Positions 8,915 to 19,585 are shown, numbered from the stretch's first letter. The stretch: DNA of 39,858 nucleotides from Pirellulaceae bacterium (GCA_013002105.1 JABDKS010000435.1:1-39858); one strand, 5' to 3'. Notes: generated by a model from the sequence alone, not told the origin. A program made the numbers and translations.

Positions 8915-11638
8915 ATGAGCCGTGGGCGACAAGATCTCGCCGAATGGCACGCTTTATCTATCGACAAAATTACCAGCAAGCTCGATGTAGGCTTGCACGG
9001 ACTTAGTCAGGCGGAGGCCGATGCGCGGTCAAAACAATTCGGACCCAATCAACTTCCGCAACAACCAGCGACTCCGTTGTGGGCAATCGTTTTACGTCAA
9101 TTCCGCAGCCCACTGATCTATATCCTGGCTCTCGCGGCAATCGTCTCGGCGGCAATGGGAGATGTCAAAGACGCGGGCTTCATTGCCGGCGTACTCGTCC
9201 TCAACGCCATGATCGGTACCTATCAAGAGTGGAAAGCCGAGAAAAGTAGTCACGCTCTGAAGAAACTCTTACAGATTCGCGCATCGGTGCACCGTGACGG
9301 CGAAGTCCGTGACGTGAATGCAGAAGAAGTCGTGCCCGGTGACATCGTTTGGCTCGAGTCGGGTAACCGTGTGCCGGCCGATATTCGATTGTTGTCTGCC
9401 CATGGTCTCGAATCAGACGAGTCACTATTGACCGGCGAGTCGTTGCCGGTACTGAAAGACCCCAATTGGTCTGGCGCTGAATCTGTTCCGCTAGCCGATC
9501 GATTGAATATGACTTACGCCGGGTCCATTGTGGCTCGTGGTCGCGCCAAGGGACTCGTTGTCGCCACCGGTATCGCGACCAACGTTGGACAATTGGCGCT
9601 TGACGTATTGGACGAATCCGGCGGTCGACCGCCGCTATTGGTTCGCATGGAGCGATTCACCAATGTCATCGCCGTCGCCGTGCTCGTTGCCGCTGCGTCA
9701 ATCGGCACGCTGGGCGTGGTGTTTGGCGGGTACACCATCAACGAGATGTTTCTGTTCGCTGTCGCGTTGGCGGTTTCTGCGATCCCCGAAGGCCTGCCCG
9801 TCGCGATGACCGTGGCACTCGCAATCGCAACAACTCGAATGGCAAGACGCGGCTTGATCGTACGGCGACTGACCGCGGTCGAAGGACTCGGTAGCTGCAC
9901 ATTGATCGCGACCGACAAAACCGGCACACTCACCTGCAACGAACTAACCGTCCGCGAAGTTTGCTTGCCCGACGGCCAGGTGTTTCGGGTTACCGGCGAG
10001 GGCTTTGCGCCATCGGGCAAAGTATTGCTGAATGACAAGACGATCGACCCGGGTCGCCATGATCCGCTTCAATGGCTAACGCGCGCTGGCATGCTCTGCA
10101 ACGAAGCTGACCTCCATCGACGCAACGGGACGTGGCTCTGGCACGGTGACACGGTCGATGTTGCATTCCTGTCATTTGGTCACAAACTAGGCTGGAACCG
10201 GCAGTCGTCCGTCGATGCGCATCAACAGGTCAACCAGATTCCCTTTGAACCCGAGCATCAATTCGCCGCGTCCTTCCATGAAATGGACGAAAGCGTCTAT
10301 GCTTTTGTCAAAGGCGCTCCAGAACGCGTGCTGGCAATGTGTACGCAATCGAGCTGCGGCGATTTCAACCATTTGCAGTTAAATGCAATGGCATGTCAGA
10401 TGGCGGAACGCGGTTATCGCGTTCTTGCACTGGCCGACAAGAGGCTCGATCATCCAATCAGTTCCGAAGACGCCCCGCCGACGCCGTCCGCACTTCGCTT
10501 TTTGGGGTTCGTCGGAATGATCGATCCACTTCGGCCCGGCGTCAAAGATGCGGTGAAGGACTGTGCGCAAGCGGGTGTCAGCATTTCGATGATCACCGGT
10601 GACCATCGAGCCACTGCTCTGTCAATTGCTCGCGACCTGGGGTTGGCCGCTGACGAGACTCAAGTGATCGAGGGTGTCCAACTGCAGGAGAAAACGCCCG
10701 ATGAATTGTCGGAGATCGTCGGTCGTATTCGTGTTTTCGCACGCGTTGCTCCGAAACAAAAACTTCAAATCGTCGATGCTGCTCGACGGTCAGGCCATTT
10801 TGTTGCCGTCACCGGAGACGGAGTCAATGACGCGCCCGCGCTGCGAGCCTCCAACATCGGTGTCGCGATGGGCAAGAGTGGCACCGACATCGCGAGAGAA
10901 GCAGCTGAACTCGTCATCAGTGACGACAATTTTGCCACGATTGTTGGGGGCATCGAAGAAGGCCGGGTGGCCTATGACAACATTCGCAAAGTGATCTACC
11001 TGCTGATCTCCACGGGTGCGGCCGAACTAGTCTTGATGGCTTTGGCGGTCGCAACCGGGACGCCGTATCTGCCTTTGTTGCCGGTCCAAATCTTGTGGCT
11101 GAACTTGGTCACCAACGGAATCCAGGACGTCGCGTTGGCATTCGAACCGAATGAAGGAGACGTTTTGCAGCGTCAACCACGTTCGCCCAGTGAACGCATC
11201 TTCAACCAGTTGATGATCGAGAGAACGGTCATCGCCGCCATCGTTATTGGCGTTGTTGGTTTTCTAGCGTTCCGCTCAATGCTGCCCAGCAATGCCGGTG
11301 AAGCGGAAGTCGCGTCAGCACGCAACGCTCTTTTACTGTTGATGGTGCTGTTTGAAAACATCCATATCGGCAACTGCCGGTCCGAGACCAAGTCAGCCCT
11401 CGTGATGTCGCCGCTACGAAGCCCGATTCTGCTGCTGGGCGCAATCACCGCCTTTTGCATTCACTTGGCGGCAATGCACACTTCCTTTGGCCAAGTACTG
11501 CTGGGTGCGGGACCGGTCGCAATCGAATATTGGGGAATCCTGTTCTTACTATCGCTATCAATCCTGCCCGTGATGGAGCTTCACAAATGGAGTTGGAGAA
11601 TGCGATTTCCCAATCACAATCAAAGTATCAGCGAATGA
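8915..11638 (+). CDS. P-type cation ATPase (P2-like) with altered ion-site residues
   Basis: A 907-residue P-type ATPase with the complete core: N-terminal cation-ATPase domain, TGES actuator loop (LLTGESLPV), phosphorylated Asp334 in DKTGTLT, KGAPERV nucleotide-binding segment, MITGDH, and the hinge [21 protein letters not shown]. About ten membrane helices are predicted, and M4 carries PEGLP as in calcium pumps. Two SERCA calcium-site positions differ, however. M5 reads ISTGAAELV (Gly701 where SERCA has Asn768; Glu704 is kept). M6 reads NLVTNGIQDVALAFEP (Asn734 where SERCA has Asp800). The transported ion is therefore uncertain; Ca2+, Na+ or another cation are possible. It is followed after 68 bp by a paralogue with the canonical site, probably in one transcript. 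Confidence 0.93.
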   Translation: MSRGRQDLAEWHALSIDKITSKLDVGLHGLSQAEADARSKQFGPNQLPQQPATPLWAIVLRQFRSPLIYILALAAIVSAAMGDVKDAGFIAGVLVLNAMIGTYQEWKAEKSSHALKKLLQIRASVHRDGEVRDVNAEEVVPGDIVWLESGNRVPADIRLLSAHGLESDESLLTGESLPVLKDPNWSGAESVPLADRLNMTYAGSIVARGRAKGLVVATGIATNVGQLALDVLDESGGRPPLLVRMERFTNVIAVAVLVAAASIGTLGVVFGGYTINEMFLFAVALAVSAIPEGLPVAMTVALAIATTRMARRGLIVRRLTAVEGLGSCTLIATDKTGTLTCNELTVREVCLPDGQVFRVTGEGFAPSGKVLLNDKTIDPGRHDPLQWLTRAGMLCNEADLHRRNGTWLWHGDTVDVAFLSFGHKLGWNRQSSVDAHQQVNQIPFEPEHQFAASFHEMDESVYAFVKGAPERVLAMCTQSSCGDFNHLQLNAMACQMAERGYRVLALADKRLDHPISSEDAPPTPSALRFLGFVGMIDPLRPGVKDAVKDCAQAGVSISMITGDHRATALSIARDLGLAADETQVIEGVQLQEKTPDELSEIVGRIRVFARVAPKQKLQIVDAARRSGHFVAVTGDGVNDAPALRASNIGVAMGKSGTDIAREAAELVISDDNFATIVGGIEEGRVAYDNIRKVIYLLISTGAAELVLMALAVATGTPYLPLLPVQILWLNLVTNGIQDVALAFEPNEGDVLQRQPRSPSERIFNQLMIERTVIAAIVIGVVGFLAFRSMLPSNAGEAEVASARNALLLLMVLFENIHIGNCRSETKSALVMSPLRSPILLLGAITAFCIHLAAMHTSFGQVLLGAGPVAIEYWGILFLLSLSILPVMELHKWSWRMRFPNHNQSISE

Positions 11639-11706
11639 GCCGCTGCTCGCGGGCCAACGCTATCACCCGAAAATGCACCAATCCGTTGCGCAAATAGGAT
11701 ACAAGG

Positions 11707-14511
11707 TTGACCGCTTTTCATTCGCAATCCGTCGCACAAGTCGCTGCACTGCTTGACGTCGAAATCTCGCAAGGGCTGTCGACCGATGCGGCTCAATCGA
11801 GATGCACCGAGAATGGACCCAATGAGTTGGTCCAGCTTGGCGGGCGTGGACAGTGGCGGATTTTGTGGGAACAACTCAGTGGCGCCATGGTCGTGTTGCT
11901 TGTCGTCGCCGCGATCGTATCGCTGGCGCTGCACGAGTATGTCGACGCCGTCGTCATCTTTGCCATCGTCGTTCTCAATGCGCTGCTCGGTTTTGTCCAA
12001 GACTATCGCGCAGAAAAAGCACTTGCTGCGCTGCGAAAGCTGTCCGTCCCCGTGGTTCGAGTTCGGCGTGACGGCGCTGTCGTGGAGCTATCAGCGAGGA
12101 AACTGACACCTGGTGACATCGTGCTTCTAGAAGTAGGCAATTACGTACCAGCGGATTGCCGTCTGATTGAAAGTGTGAATTTGCGAATCCAAGAGTCCGC
12201 ACTGACCGGCGAATCCGAAGCCGTTAACAAGACGAGTCAAACGCTGAGCCCCAAGCAGCTTCCGCTGGGCGACCGCACCAACATGGCCTTTATGGGCACC
12301 GTCGTGTCCTATGGACACGGCCAAGGCATCGTGACCGCCATTGGCATGAACACCCAGCTGGGACAAATTGCGACAAGCTTGCAGAGCGTCGACACAGAAC
12401 CAACGCCGCTGCAAAAGAAACTTGCGCAGCTCGGACGCGCGTTGGCACTGATTGCGTTGGCAATTGTGGCTTCGCTGTTTGCACTAGGAGTTTGGCGAGG
12501 CGAAGACACTCGACTGATGTTGATGACGGCGCTAAGCATGGCGGTCGCAGTCGTCCCCGAGGGACTACCTGCTGTCGCGACGGTTGCACTTGCGCTCGGG
12601 GCACGACGAATGTTCCAGCGGAATGCCCTGATCCGAAAGCTACCTGCGGTCGAAACGCTAGGTTCGGTAACGGTGATTTGCTCGGACAAGACGGGCACAC
12701 TTACCGAAAATCGTATGACGGTCACGGTGCTTGATGTCGCCGGAAATCGGCTCGACCTCCATCAGATTCACCCAAACAGAGAGATTTCCGACGGCCAAAC
12801 GATTCCCGTCACCTCTGATTCTGCAACGATCACTTCGATGCAAAGCAGGATTGTTGACGACTCCGCATTCGCGCTTCTACTGCTTGGGGTTGGGCTTTGT
12901 AATGACGCAGAACTGAAATTTGATCCCGAAAAAAACCGGTTTCAAGCCATCGGCGATCCCACCGAAGGAGCGCTCGCGACGGTTGCGGCCGATTTGGGAC
13001 TCTGTAAAGACCGCTTGCTGAATCTGCTACCGCGTGAAGCAGAGATTCCGTTTGACTCCGACCGGAAACGGATGACAACGATTCATCGTGTCGGAAACAT
13101 CAAGAATGACAATCAATCCAGTGACGTGATCGCGGCAGCGTTTCGTCCGTTGACACAGGTGGATGGCGAATCGATTGCCTTTACCAAAGGTGCCGTCGAT
13201 GGCCTGATCGAAACGTGCCAATTCATTTGGCATCAAGACCGTCCAGAACCGATCACCGACGATTGGAAAAATCGTATCGACGTAGGTCATGAAGCACTCG
13301 CCGCCAGCGGAATGCGTGTCTTGGGTCTCGCGTTTCGTCCCGTCGATCAAACTGGCCCCGACTGCAGCGAATCATCGATCGAGCGAGACATGATCTTTGT
13401 AGGCATGCTCGGCCTGCTTGACCCACCACGCGCCGAAGTTGCCGAGGCGGTTAGCCAATGCCGAGTGGCCGGCATTCGTCCGATCATGATCACCGGCGAT
13501 CATCCGCTGACGGCCCAGCACATTGCCAAGCAACTGAAAATTTCCGACAGCAACCAAGTCATAACAGGACATGACTTGGATCAGTTGGATGAACGAGAAC
13601 TACAAGAAATGATATCTCAGGTCGCTGTTTACGCCCGGGTCGCTCCCAAACACAAACTACGACTTGTCAAAGCGTTACAGCATCAGGGCGACGTTGTCGC
13701 GATGACCGGCGATGGCGTCAACGACGCGCCCGCTCTCAAACAAGCGCACATCGGTGTCGCAATGGGAATCACGGGAACCGACGTTTCCAAAGAAGCCTCC
13801 CAAATGGTGCTCCTGGACGATAACTTCGCAACCATCGTCGGAGCGGTCGAAGAAGGGCGGATCGTCTACGACAACATTCGTAAGTTCGTTAAATACACCA
13901 TGACCAGCAACGCAGGGGAGATAGGGGTGATGGTCATCGGGCCGCTCGTGGGGATGCCACTACCGCTGTTGCCATTGCAGATTTTGTGGATCAATCTTGT
14001 CACCGACGGTTTACCTGGATTGGCGCTCGCCGTCGAACAGGCTGAGCGCGATACCATGAATCGCCCCCCTCATCCGCCCAAAGAGCACATCTTTGGCCGC
14101 GGCATGGGAATCGACATCGCTTGGATCGGTTTGCTGATGGGTGTCGTTTCATTATCGATGGGATACTGGTATTGGGCCGACGGTAGCACTAATGAGGCAC
14201 ATTGGAGAACGATTATCTTTACCGTCTTAACGATTTCGCAAATGGGCAATGCCATGGCGACTCGATCGTCGGTCGATTCATTGTTCCAAATTGGAGTCTT
14301 CTCCAACCGACTAATGATCGGCTCGGTAGCGTTAACCTTCGCCCTACAGTTGGCCGTCATCTACTGGCCACCCTTGCAAAGCATTTTCAAGACGTCAGCG
14401 CTCAGTGCGGCCGAACTTGCCAGCTGTGTCTTGCTAAGTGCCATCGTTTTCTGGGCCGTCGAAGCACAGAAATTTGTGGTGCGTCGACGCAACGGGCGCA
14501 GCACCGCGTGA
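11707..14511 (+). CDS. P-type calcium-transporting ATPase, SERCA/PMR1-like
   Basis: A 934-residue P2-type ATPase, predicted to export calcium across the cytoplasmic membrane. It has all catalytic motifs: ALTGESEAV, Asp327 in [31 protein letters not shown] and [21 protein letters not shown]. The ion-binding helices match calcium pumps: PEGLP in M4, SNAGE in M5 (Asn735, Glu738) and [15 protein letters not shown] in M6 (Asn763, Thr766, Asp767). No ATG fits the start. The frame begins with TTG at 11707, preceded by ACAAGG, and the next residues match the usual N-terminal domain ([24 protein letters not shown]). It ends 39 bp from the convergent hydrogenase operon. Mycobacterial CtpF is a comparable calcium-type pump in a hypoxia regulon. 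Confidence 0.93.
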   Translation: MTAFHSQSVAQVAALLDVEISQGLSTDAAQSRCTENGPNELVQLGGRGQWRILWEQLSGAMVVLLVVAAIVSLALHEYVDAVVIFAIVVLNALLGFVQDYRAEKALAALRKLSVPVVRVRRDGAVVELSARKLTPGDIVLLEVGNYVPADCRLIESVNLRIQESALTGESEAVNKTSQTLSPKQLPLGDRTNMAFMGTVVSYGHGQGIVTAIGMNTQLGQIATSLQSVDTEPTPLQKKLAQLGRALALIALAIVASLFALGVWRGEDTRLMLMTALSMAVAVVPEGLPAVATVALALGARRMFQRNALIRKLPAVETLGSVTVICSDKTGTLTENRMTVTVLDVAGNRLDLHQIHPNREISDGQTIPVTSDSATITSMQSRIVDDSAFALLLLGVGLCNDAELKFDPEKNRFQAIGDPTEGALATVAADLGLCKDRLLNLLPREAEIPFDSDRKRMTTIHRVGNIKNDNQSSDVIAAAFRPLTQVDGESIAFTKGAVDGLIETCQFIWHQDRPEPITDDWKNRIDVGHEALAASGMRVLGLAFRPVDQTGPDCSESSIERDMIFVGMLGLLDPPRAEVAEAVSQCRVAGIRPIMITGDHPLTAQHIAKQLKISDSNQVITGHDLDQLDERELQEMISQVAVYARVAPKHKLRLVKALQHQGDVVAMTGDGVNDAPALKQAHIGVAMGITGTDVSKEASQMVLLDDNFATIVGAVEEGRIVYDNIRKFVKYTMTSNAGEIGVMVIGPLVGMPLPLLPLQILWINLVTDGLPGLALAVEQAERDTMNRPPHPPKEHIFGRGMGIDIAWIGLLMGVVSLSMGYWYWADGSTNEAHWRTIIFTVLTISQMGNAMATRSSVDSLFQIGVFSNRLMIGSVALTFALQLAVIYWPPLQSIFKTSALSAAELASCVLLSAIVFWAVEAQKFVVRRRNGRSTA

Positions 14512-14550
14512 TCTGACGATGGCCGTCACCAGATCGGAACATGAATTTCC

Positions 14551-15000
14551 TCAATCGCGCCGCTGGACTTCGCGCGAGATCATGCGACATAGTTCGATCG
14601 AAGCCGCTGCAACCTCGGTCGACCATTCCTCCAGCGAACTGTGATCAGACGATTCGATGGACCAAACAATCACTCGCTCTGGAAGCCGACCAAGTCGCTC
14701 AGCCAGCTGTAAGGTCGCCACGAGCGAAAAATCGTGCGTTCCCGACCATTTCGATTCGCTCATGCTATCGCTAGGCCAATCAAAGCGACTGATCTGCCCA
14801 GCCGTACCGCTACCGCGGCACGCGTCACAGAGGATCAATCTGACATAATCACGGTCGAGCCAATCGAAGATCTCAATCGGTGATTTTGCTTGCCGCACAT
14901 TGCAATGATCTTGATGCAGGTGATCTGCGAGCAAGGCCGCGACCCGCCAGCCTGCTTGGTCGTCGCCAAAGGGACTACCGATCCCAACGATCAAGGTCAT
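14551..15000 (-). CDS. [NiFe]-hydrogenase maturation protease
   Basis: A HycI/HybD-type endopeptidase that removes the C-terminal tail of the hydrogenase large subunit after nickel insertion. From the ATG at 15000 the protein is 149 residues, normal for the family. It opens with MTLIVGIGSPFGDDQAGWRV, the signature GIG...DD..G. Likely nickel contacts are Asp14, Asp59 (in LILCDACRG) and His89 (in GTHDFSL), by analogy with Glu16, Asp62 and His93 of HybD. A longer frame beginning at 15090 exists, but it would overlap the large-subunit gene and add residues with no family counterpart. It is the last gene of the operon, starting 8 bp after the large-subunit stop. Confidence 0.92.
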   Translation of the reverse strand: MTLIVGIGSPFGDDQAGWRVAALLADHLHQDHCNVRQAKSPIEIFDWLDRDYVRLILCDACRGSGTAGQISRFDWPSDSMSESKWSGTHDFSLVATLQLAERLGRLPERVIVWSIESSDHSSLEEWSTEVAAASIELCRMISREVQRRD

Positions 15001-15008
15001 CTCCGAAT

Positions 15009-16301
15009 TCACGATCGCTGAATCTTCACTTTCAGGAAATGCGTCGAGCAACTGATGCACGGGTCGTAGCAACGAACCAGATTTTCGCATTGCCGCGACA
15101 AAACTGCGTCGTCGCTACTTCGAAAATGGGGAACCCAGTTCCTCAAATCGCTTTCAATTTGGCCCTGATTCTGCGACGTCGGTGGCACAATCTTCGCTTC
15201 GCGAATCTTTCCATCCGAGTCAACCGCGTATCGGTGATACAACAATCCGCGTGGCGCTTCGGTAGCCGAGCAACCAACGCTGTTTCGATACGAATACGCG
15301 ATCCGCGGAGGCCGCGGAGGCTGGTACGCCTTGATGATTTCCAGCGATTCTTCGAAGGCGTGAACCAACTCCAGCGAGCGTGCAACGATACTTTGGAAAG
15401 GATTGAAGCTCGGCCATACAATCCCCACTTCACTGGCTAATCTGCGGGCAGTGGGTGACAGATGATCGAGATTCAATCCCACTCGCGCCAAAGGCCCAAC
15501 CAGGTAGGTCTCACCCGTTTTACGACGCGCCGAGTGCAACGCTGTTGAATGCTCCACCTGACGTTCCTGGAACTCACTCTCATAATCATTCACTTCGATT
15601 GTCTGCCCCCCGCTTGTGACCACACTGCCCTCGTTCATCGGGTACTCATCGGCGTGCGCAAGCGAAACGAGCTGATAGTCGCATCGAAACGAGGGATAAT
15701 CGAAACCGGCCACCCAACGCGTGGTATCGATCGCAGCTTGCAAACACCACTGAAGATCAGGAATCAGCCGCTGCAAATCCTCGCGTCGCGGAGCGCGATA
15801 AAAACCGCCAACAGCTACGTTCACGGGGTGTATGGCTCGACCGCCAAGCACTTCCAATAATTGGTTGCCATGCTTTTTCATTCGCAAACCACGTTGAACT
15901 TCGTCGGGAAACTCTGCGGCCATTTCCAATCCGCTTTCGTGCCCAACAAAATCGGGTGCGTTCAACAGATAAACATGTAACGCATGGCTCTCGATCCATT
16001 CACCACAGTACAGCAGACGCCTCAGTCGGCGTATGTCCGGCGTGATACGTACCTCCAGTGCCGCTTCCAACGCATGCACGCTGCTCATCTGATACGCGAC
16101 CGGACAGATACCGCAAATACGCGCGGTGATGTCGGGAACTTCTTCCAATGGTCTTCCCCGCAACAGTGCTTCGAACAGTCGCGGTGGCTCGTAAATTTCC
16201 AGCCGTATATCCTCGACAACATCGTCTCGCATCTTTACAAACAAGCCGCCCTCGCCTTCGACGCGTGTCATGGCGGTCACTTTGATCGTTCGTTCTGTCA
16301 C
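15009..16301 (-). CDS. hydA: Group 3b [NiFe]-hydrogenase large (alpha) subunit
   Basis: A 430-residue catalytic subunit carrying the NiFe centre. The L1 motif is R61-I-C63-G-I-C66-P-V-A-Y70. The position often occupied by His after CxxC is Tyr here, probably a subgroup feature. The L2 motif is D413-P-C415-I-S-C418-S-T-H421, followed by a nine-residue tail expected to be cut by the adjacent protease. The N-terminal TRVEGEGGL and [11 protein letters not shown] are also typical. The start is GTG at 16301, overlapping the small-subunit stop in GTGA; the N-terminus matches the family from that point. With HydB, HydG and HydD it would form a cytoplasmic NAD(P)-linked hydrogenase (sulfhydrogenase-type), able to oxidise or evolve H2. 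Confidence 0.95.
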   Translation of the reverse strand: MTERTIKVTAMTRVEGEGGLFVKMRDDVVEDIRLEIYEPPRLFEALLRGRPLEEVPDITARICGICPVAYQMSSVHALEAALEVRITPDIRRLRRLLYCGEWIESHALHVYLLNAPDFVGHESGLEMAAEFPDEVQRGLRMKKHGNQLLEVLGGRAIHPVNVAVGGFYRAPRREDLQRLIPDLQWCLQAAIDTTRWVAGFDYPSFRCDYQLVSLAHADEYPMNEGSVVTSGGQTIEVNDYESEFQERQVEHSTALHSARRKTGETYLVGPLARVGLNLDHLSPTARRLASEVGIVWPSFNPFQSIVARSLELVHAFEESLEIIKAYQPPRPPRIAYSYRNSVGCSATEAPRGLLYHRYAVDSDGKIREAKIVPPTSQNQGQIESDLRNWVPHFRSSDDAVLSRQCENLVRCYDPCISCSTHFLKVKIQRS

Positions 16302-17089
16302 GATGGCGTCTCCGGGGAAGCCTCGATACGCTCACTTTCGGCACGAAACTCCGGTGCGTTCGCGTTATAGTTGCGCAGCTTCTGCACAATCTCTGTGTCT
16401 GCGACACCGTCACGGGATAACTGATTTGTCAACGACACGAGATTCGGTTGCGCGTCAGGCCCATAACACCCATAGCAACCGCGATTGAACGTCGGGCAGA
16501 TCGCATCGCAACCAGACTGCGTCACCGGCCCCAGGCAAGCGGTTCCGTGGGCAACCATTACACAGACCGTACCACGACGTTTGCAATCCAGACAAACACT
16601 ATGCCGCGGTGTCCTCGGCTGGCGACCTGCCAACATGGACCGAATGACTTCAACCAACTGGTATTGATTGATCGGACATCCGCGAAGTTCGAAATCGACT
16701 TTTACATGGTCCGCAATCGCCGTTGAAGTCGCGAGCGTGGAAATGTACTCAGGCGTCGCATAAACAGCCTGAACAAACTGATCGCAATTGGCCCAGTTAC
16801 GTAACGCTTGAATTCCACCTGATGTCGCACAAGCTCCGATCGTGATCAAGAACTTCGCATCACGTCGGATCTGTTGAATTCGCTCCGCGTCGTGTGATGT
16901 GGTGATTGAACCTTCGACCAAAGCGATATCGTAGGGACCCGGGAGGATTCGACTTGTCGCCTCTAAGAAATAAGCAATCTCAATCGCATCCGCCACGGCT
17001 AATAAATGATCCTCTGCGCTCAACAGCGAAAGTTGACAACCATCGCAGGAAGCAAATTTGAAAACTCCCAGTCTTGGTTTTCTTGTCAT
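16298..17089 (-). CDS. hydD: Group 3b [NiFe]-hydrogenase small (delta) subunit
   Basis: A 263-residue iron-sulfur subunit. The proximal [4Fe-4S] cluster ligands are seen as C15-D-G-C18, C87 in GACATSGG and C138 in [11 protein letters not shown] second cysteine-rich region (C166, C169, C176, C185, C194, C198, C205, C208) provides further clusters for electron transfer to the diaphorase part. There is no twin-arginine signal, consistent with a cytoplasmic enzyme. The ATG at 17089 shares one base with the HydG stop (TGATG), and its own stop overlaps the HydA start by four bases, so the subunits are probably translationally coupled. The last 20 or so residues are charged and look like a variable tail. 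Confidence 0.95.
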   Translation of the reverse strand: MTRKPRLGVFKFASCDGCQLSLLSAEDHLLAVADAIEIAYFLEATSRILPGPYDIALVEGSITTSHDAERIQQIRRDAKFLITIGACATSGGIQALRNWANCDQFVQAVYATPEYISTLATSTAIADHVKVDFELRGCPINQYQLVEVIRSMLAGRQPRTPRHSVCLDCKRRGTVCVMVAHGTACLGPVTQSGCDAICPTFNRGCYGCYGPDAQPNLVSLTNQLSRDGVADTEIVQKLRNYNANAPEFRAESERIEASPETPS

Positions 17090-17964
17090 CAGAGCCCTTT
17101 CACATCAATGTAGGGAGCAATCTTGTCGTATCGAAAGACAGGGCCGTCTTTGCATATGAACGCTGGACCGAGCTGACAATGGCCACAATGCCCAACCGCA
17201 CACTGCATGTTTCGCTCCATCGAAACCCAAATCTGTTCCATCGCCAAACCGCGATTGAGTGCTGACAGTACGGTAAAACGCAGCATGACTTCGGGACCGC
17301 AACACATCAGGACGGTGTTGCGAGGATCAAAATCGCGTAGCTGATCCATCAACATGGTCACCACGCCCACGTTTCCACGCCAATTAGCATCCGATCGGTC
17401 GACCGTTGTCGCAACCGACAATCCATTCTCGGTCCATCGGTCGTATTCATCCTGATAAAGCAGGGTGTCAGGGGAACGTGCACCGTACAATAAACTCAAC
17501 CGCCCAAACAATCGTCGATCGCGCAATAGCTGGTAGATGGCCGGCCGCAGAGGCGGCAAACCGATACCGCCCGTAATCATCACGACGTCACGTCCGATGC
17601 ATTGAGCCATCGGCCAACTGGTTCCAAACGGGCCTCGAAGCCCCAGCGTGTCGCCAATTTTCATGCTGGCTAACGTTCGTGTGACGTTACCGGCAACGCG
17701 AATCGTGTGCGCACAGCTCTGCGTGTTCGCCGGATCATCGCTGATAGAGATCGCGATTTCGCCGGCACCAGGCAAGTACAGCATATTGAATTGCCCCGGG
17801 GAGAATCGAAAGGCGTCGGCGACTGATTTGTCGCGAAACGCCAGATCATATGTCGCTACTCCGGCGATCTCGCGATGGATATTCTCGATCGTTACGCAGT
17901 GGGTAGCCCAGGGGTCCGATGAAAACTGGGCGACCGTCGACTCAATTCCATTCGAACCGGTCAT
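17089..17964 (-). CDS. hydG: Hydrogenase gamma subunit, FAD/NAD(P)-binding
   Basis: A 291-residue ferredoxin-NADP reductase-type subunit linking the hydrogenase to NAD(P). The FAD-binding segment includes [13 protein letters not shown] and ISISDDP. The nucleotide domain has [13 protein letters not shown] and [11 protein letters not shown]. The C-terminus carries a [2Fe-2S] site with Cys255, Cys260, Cys263 and Cys271 (CAVGHCGHC...FICKDGPVF). I start it at the ATG at 17964, which overlaps the HydB stop by one base; a GTG one codon earlier is an alternative. This arrangement matches HydG of Pyrococcus-type sulfhydrogenase. NADP and NAD cannot be told apart from these motifs alone. Confidence 0.94.
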   Translation of the reverse strand: MTGSNGIESTVAQFSSDPWATHCVTIENIHREIAGVATYDLAFRDKSVADAFRFSPGQFNMLYLPGAGEIAISISDDPANTQSCAHTIRVAGNVTRTLASMKIGDTLGLRGPFGTSWPMAQCIGRDVVMITGGIGLPPLRPAIYQLLRDRRLFGRLSLLYGARSPDTLLYQDEYDRWTENGLSVATTVDRSDANWRGNVGVVTMLMDQLRDFDPRNTVLMCCGPEVMLRFTVLSALNRGLAMEQIWVSMERNMQCAVGHCGHCQLGPAFICKDGPVFRYDKIAPYIDVKGL

Positions 17965-19076
17965 CACGATTCCTCTCTGATGGCGGCGACTTCTTCGGTC
18001 AGATCAATTCCTACCGGACACCAGGTGATACAACGTCCACATCCAACGCAACCGGATGTGTCAAACTGGTCGATCCAGGTTGCCAACTTATGCGTCAGCC
18101 ATTGTCGATACCGCGAGCGAATATTGTCTCGCACGTTGCCACCATTCATGTAGCTGAAACCAATATTAAAGCACGAGTCCCATTGTCTCTGTCGCTCCAC
18201 GTGATCCCCTTTCAGATCCGTGACTTCCTCGACCGAACTACAAAAGCAGGTCGGGCATACCATTGTGCAGTTTGCACATGACAAACAACGCTCGGCTACC
18301 TCATCCCAACGAGGATGCTCCAGTTTGGACATCAACACTTCGCGAATATTCGTCGTGTCAAGTTTCCGATCGATCTGCTGGACTGCTTGCTGGCGAGCCT
18401 GCTGACCTTGTTGTCGTTGGACGATCGAGGCGGCTTCATTCTCTAGGTCCGCCAAGATCGAGTCGCCGTCGGGACTCGCTGATTCGATCAAAAACCCGTC
18501 AGTCAATTCTGTCAACGCTAAATCAAACCCGCTCTTACAATGCGGACCGGTGTCCATCGAAGTACAAAAGCAGGTTGACGCCGCTTGCGTACAATTCACT
18601 GCGATAATCAAAGCCTCTGTTCGTCTTCGTTGATAAATCGGATCGACATAGGGCCCCGACAAAAACACGCGATCTTGCACTCGCATGGCCGCAAGTTCGC
18701 ATGCACGCACCCCTAGAAATGCAAACTTGGCCCCATCGTCGGGCAATGCCTCAAAATGCCAACCGTCGTCTTGCTTGTCAGCTTGAGCCACCGTCGCAAC
18801 CGGCGGGAACAAATAACGCTTCCACGAATGTGGACCGACGACATATCCAAAAACGGCATCATCGTCTCGCTTGATCAGTCGATACTTTCCCGGTTCTTGA
18901 TGATCGGTCCAACCAACCGGCAAATCAACCATCGATTGGACCTCGTCATAAACGATCGCTTCCTGATCAATCGTCGGCCCAATGACCGTGTAACCATGGT
19001 CACGGAGAACATCAAAAAGATTTGCGAACACATTGCGTGTCACAAAGCGCTGGCTCGAATGGTCCTCCGCAGTCAT
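17964..19076 (-). CDS. hydB: Hydrogenase beta subunit, 2x[4Fe-4S] ferredoxin-type
   Basis: A 370-residue electron-transfer subunit similar to HydB of sulfhydrogenases. The C-terminal third holds two clusters: C264-L-S-C267-A-N-C270-T-M-V-C274-P and C343-V-G-C346-G-R-C349-I-T-W-C353-P. The N-terminal part includes [17 protein letters not shown] and further cysteines (162, 169, 171, 180) typical of the family's HdrB/HydB-like region. A Gln/Arg-rich stretch around residues 219-237 forms a likely helical linker. Its ATG overlaps the stop of the cNMP-binding gene in ATGA, and its end overlaps hydG, so it is a mid-operon gene. Confidence 0.94.
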   Translation of the reverse strand: MTAEDHSSQRFVTRNVFANLFDVLRDHGYTVIGPTIDQEAIVYDEVQSMVDLPVGWTDHQEPGKYRLIKRDDDAVFGYVVGPHSWKRYLFPPVATVAQADKQDDGWHFEALPDDGAKFAFLGVRACELAAMRVQDRVFLSGPYVDPIYQRRRTEALIIAVNCTQAASTCFCTSMDTGPHCKSGFDLALTELTDGFLIESASPDGDSILADLENEAASIVQRQQGQQARQQAVQQIDRKLDTTNIREVLMSKLEHPRWDEVAERCLSCANCTMVCPTCFCSSVEEVTDLKGDHVERQRQWDSCFNIGFSYMNGGNVRDNIRSRYRQWLTHKLATWIDQFDTSGCVGCGRCITWCPVGIDLTEEVAAIREES

Positions 19077-19585
19077 CTCTCTTCTCCAAGCGAATCCATT
19101 GCTGAGCGTTCATCAGATTCTGCGAACAGATCCAGCAACTGCAAACGCGTCGCAACAAGACGGCGAGAAAGTGCATCTGCCATTTGCCTCATCAGATGGA
19201 AACCAAATTCACTACTCGCCTCGCACTCCTGCTGCAACTTTTCGGCCGGCGAAACGACCAACTCAGCTACTTCGACAACCAGCGCGCTGGCCGTCATCTT
19301 TCCTGCCCCCAGCAACGCCGACCAACCAATCATTTCTCCCGAACCCACCGTCAGGATGCGTACCGGGCCGCGACCGGGAACATTCATTTCCAAAGCAATG
19401 CGGCCGCTGCGAACAAGAAAAAGGTCGCGATTTTCCAACCCCTCACGAAATACGTACGCGCCTTGGCGGAGGTGACGGACACACGCTACCTCCGCGATGC
19501 TCTGGATCACATTCGGGGGTAGATCCGCAGAAAATCGCAGTTCTTCTAAGATGAATTTCAATTGTTCCGGTTCCATTTCCAACAT
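19073..19585 (-). CDS. Cyclic-nucleotide-binding domain protein of the hydrogenase operon, no DNA-binding domain
   Basis: A 170-residue protein consisting mainly of one Crp/Fnr-type cNMP-binding beta-roll: GAYVFREGLENRDLFLVRSGRIAL, then VGSGEMIGWSALLG, the expected phosphate-binding-cassette region, then a long helix. The helix-turn-helix domain of Crp/Fnr regulators is absent; the protein stops shortly after the dimer helix (RLVATRLQLLDLFAES). It is therefore unlikely to bind DNA and could sense a ligand for the complex. It is the first gene of the operon and overlaps hydB by four bases. Alternative starts are the Met at codon 1 or codon 4. Such proteins also accompany group 3b hydrogenases elsewhere; the ligand is not known. 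Confidence 0.88.
   Translation of the reverse strand: MLEMEPEQLKFILEELRFSADLPPNVIQSIAEVACVRHLRQGAYVFREGLENRDLFLVRSGRIALEMNVPGRGPVRILTVGSGEMIGWSALLGAGKMTASALVVEVAELVVSPAEKLQQECEASSEFGFHLMRQMADALSRRLVATRLQLLDLFAESDERSAMDSLGEER

Noticed and set aside
15001..15090. N-terminal extension of the hydrogenase maturation protease
   Set aside because: It overlaps the large-subunit C-terminus in another frame; the family begins at MTLIVGIG (15000).
18756..19554. Plus-strand frames of 239 and 173 codons
   Set aside because: They are antisense to hydB and the cNMP-binding gene, whose domains are unmistakable; composition is Arg/Ser/Pro-rich as expected for shadows.
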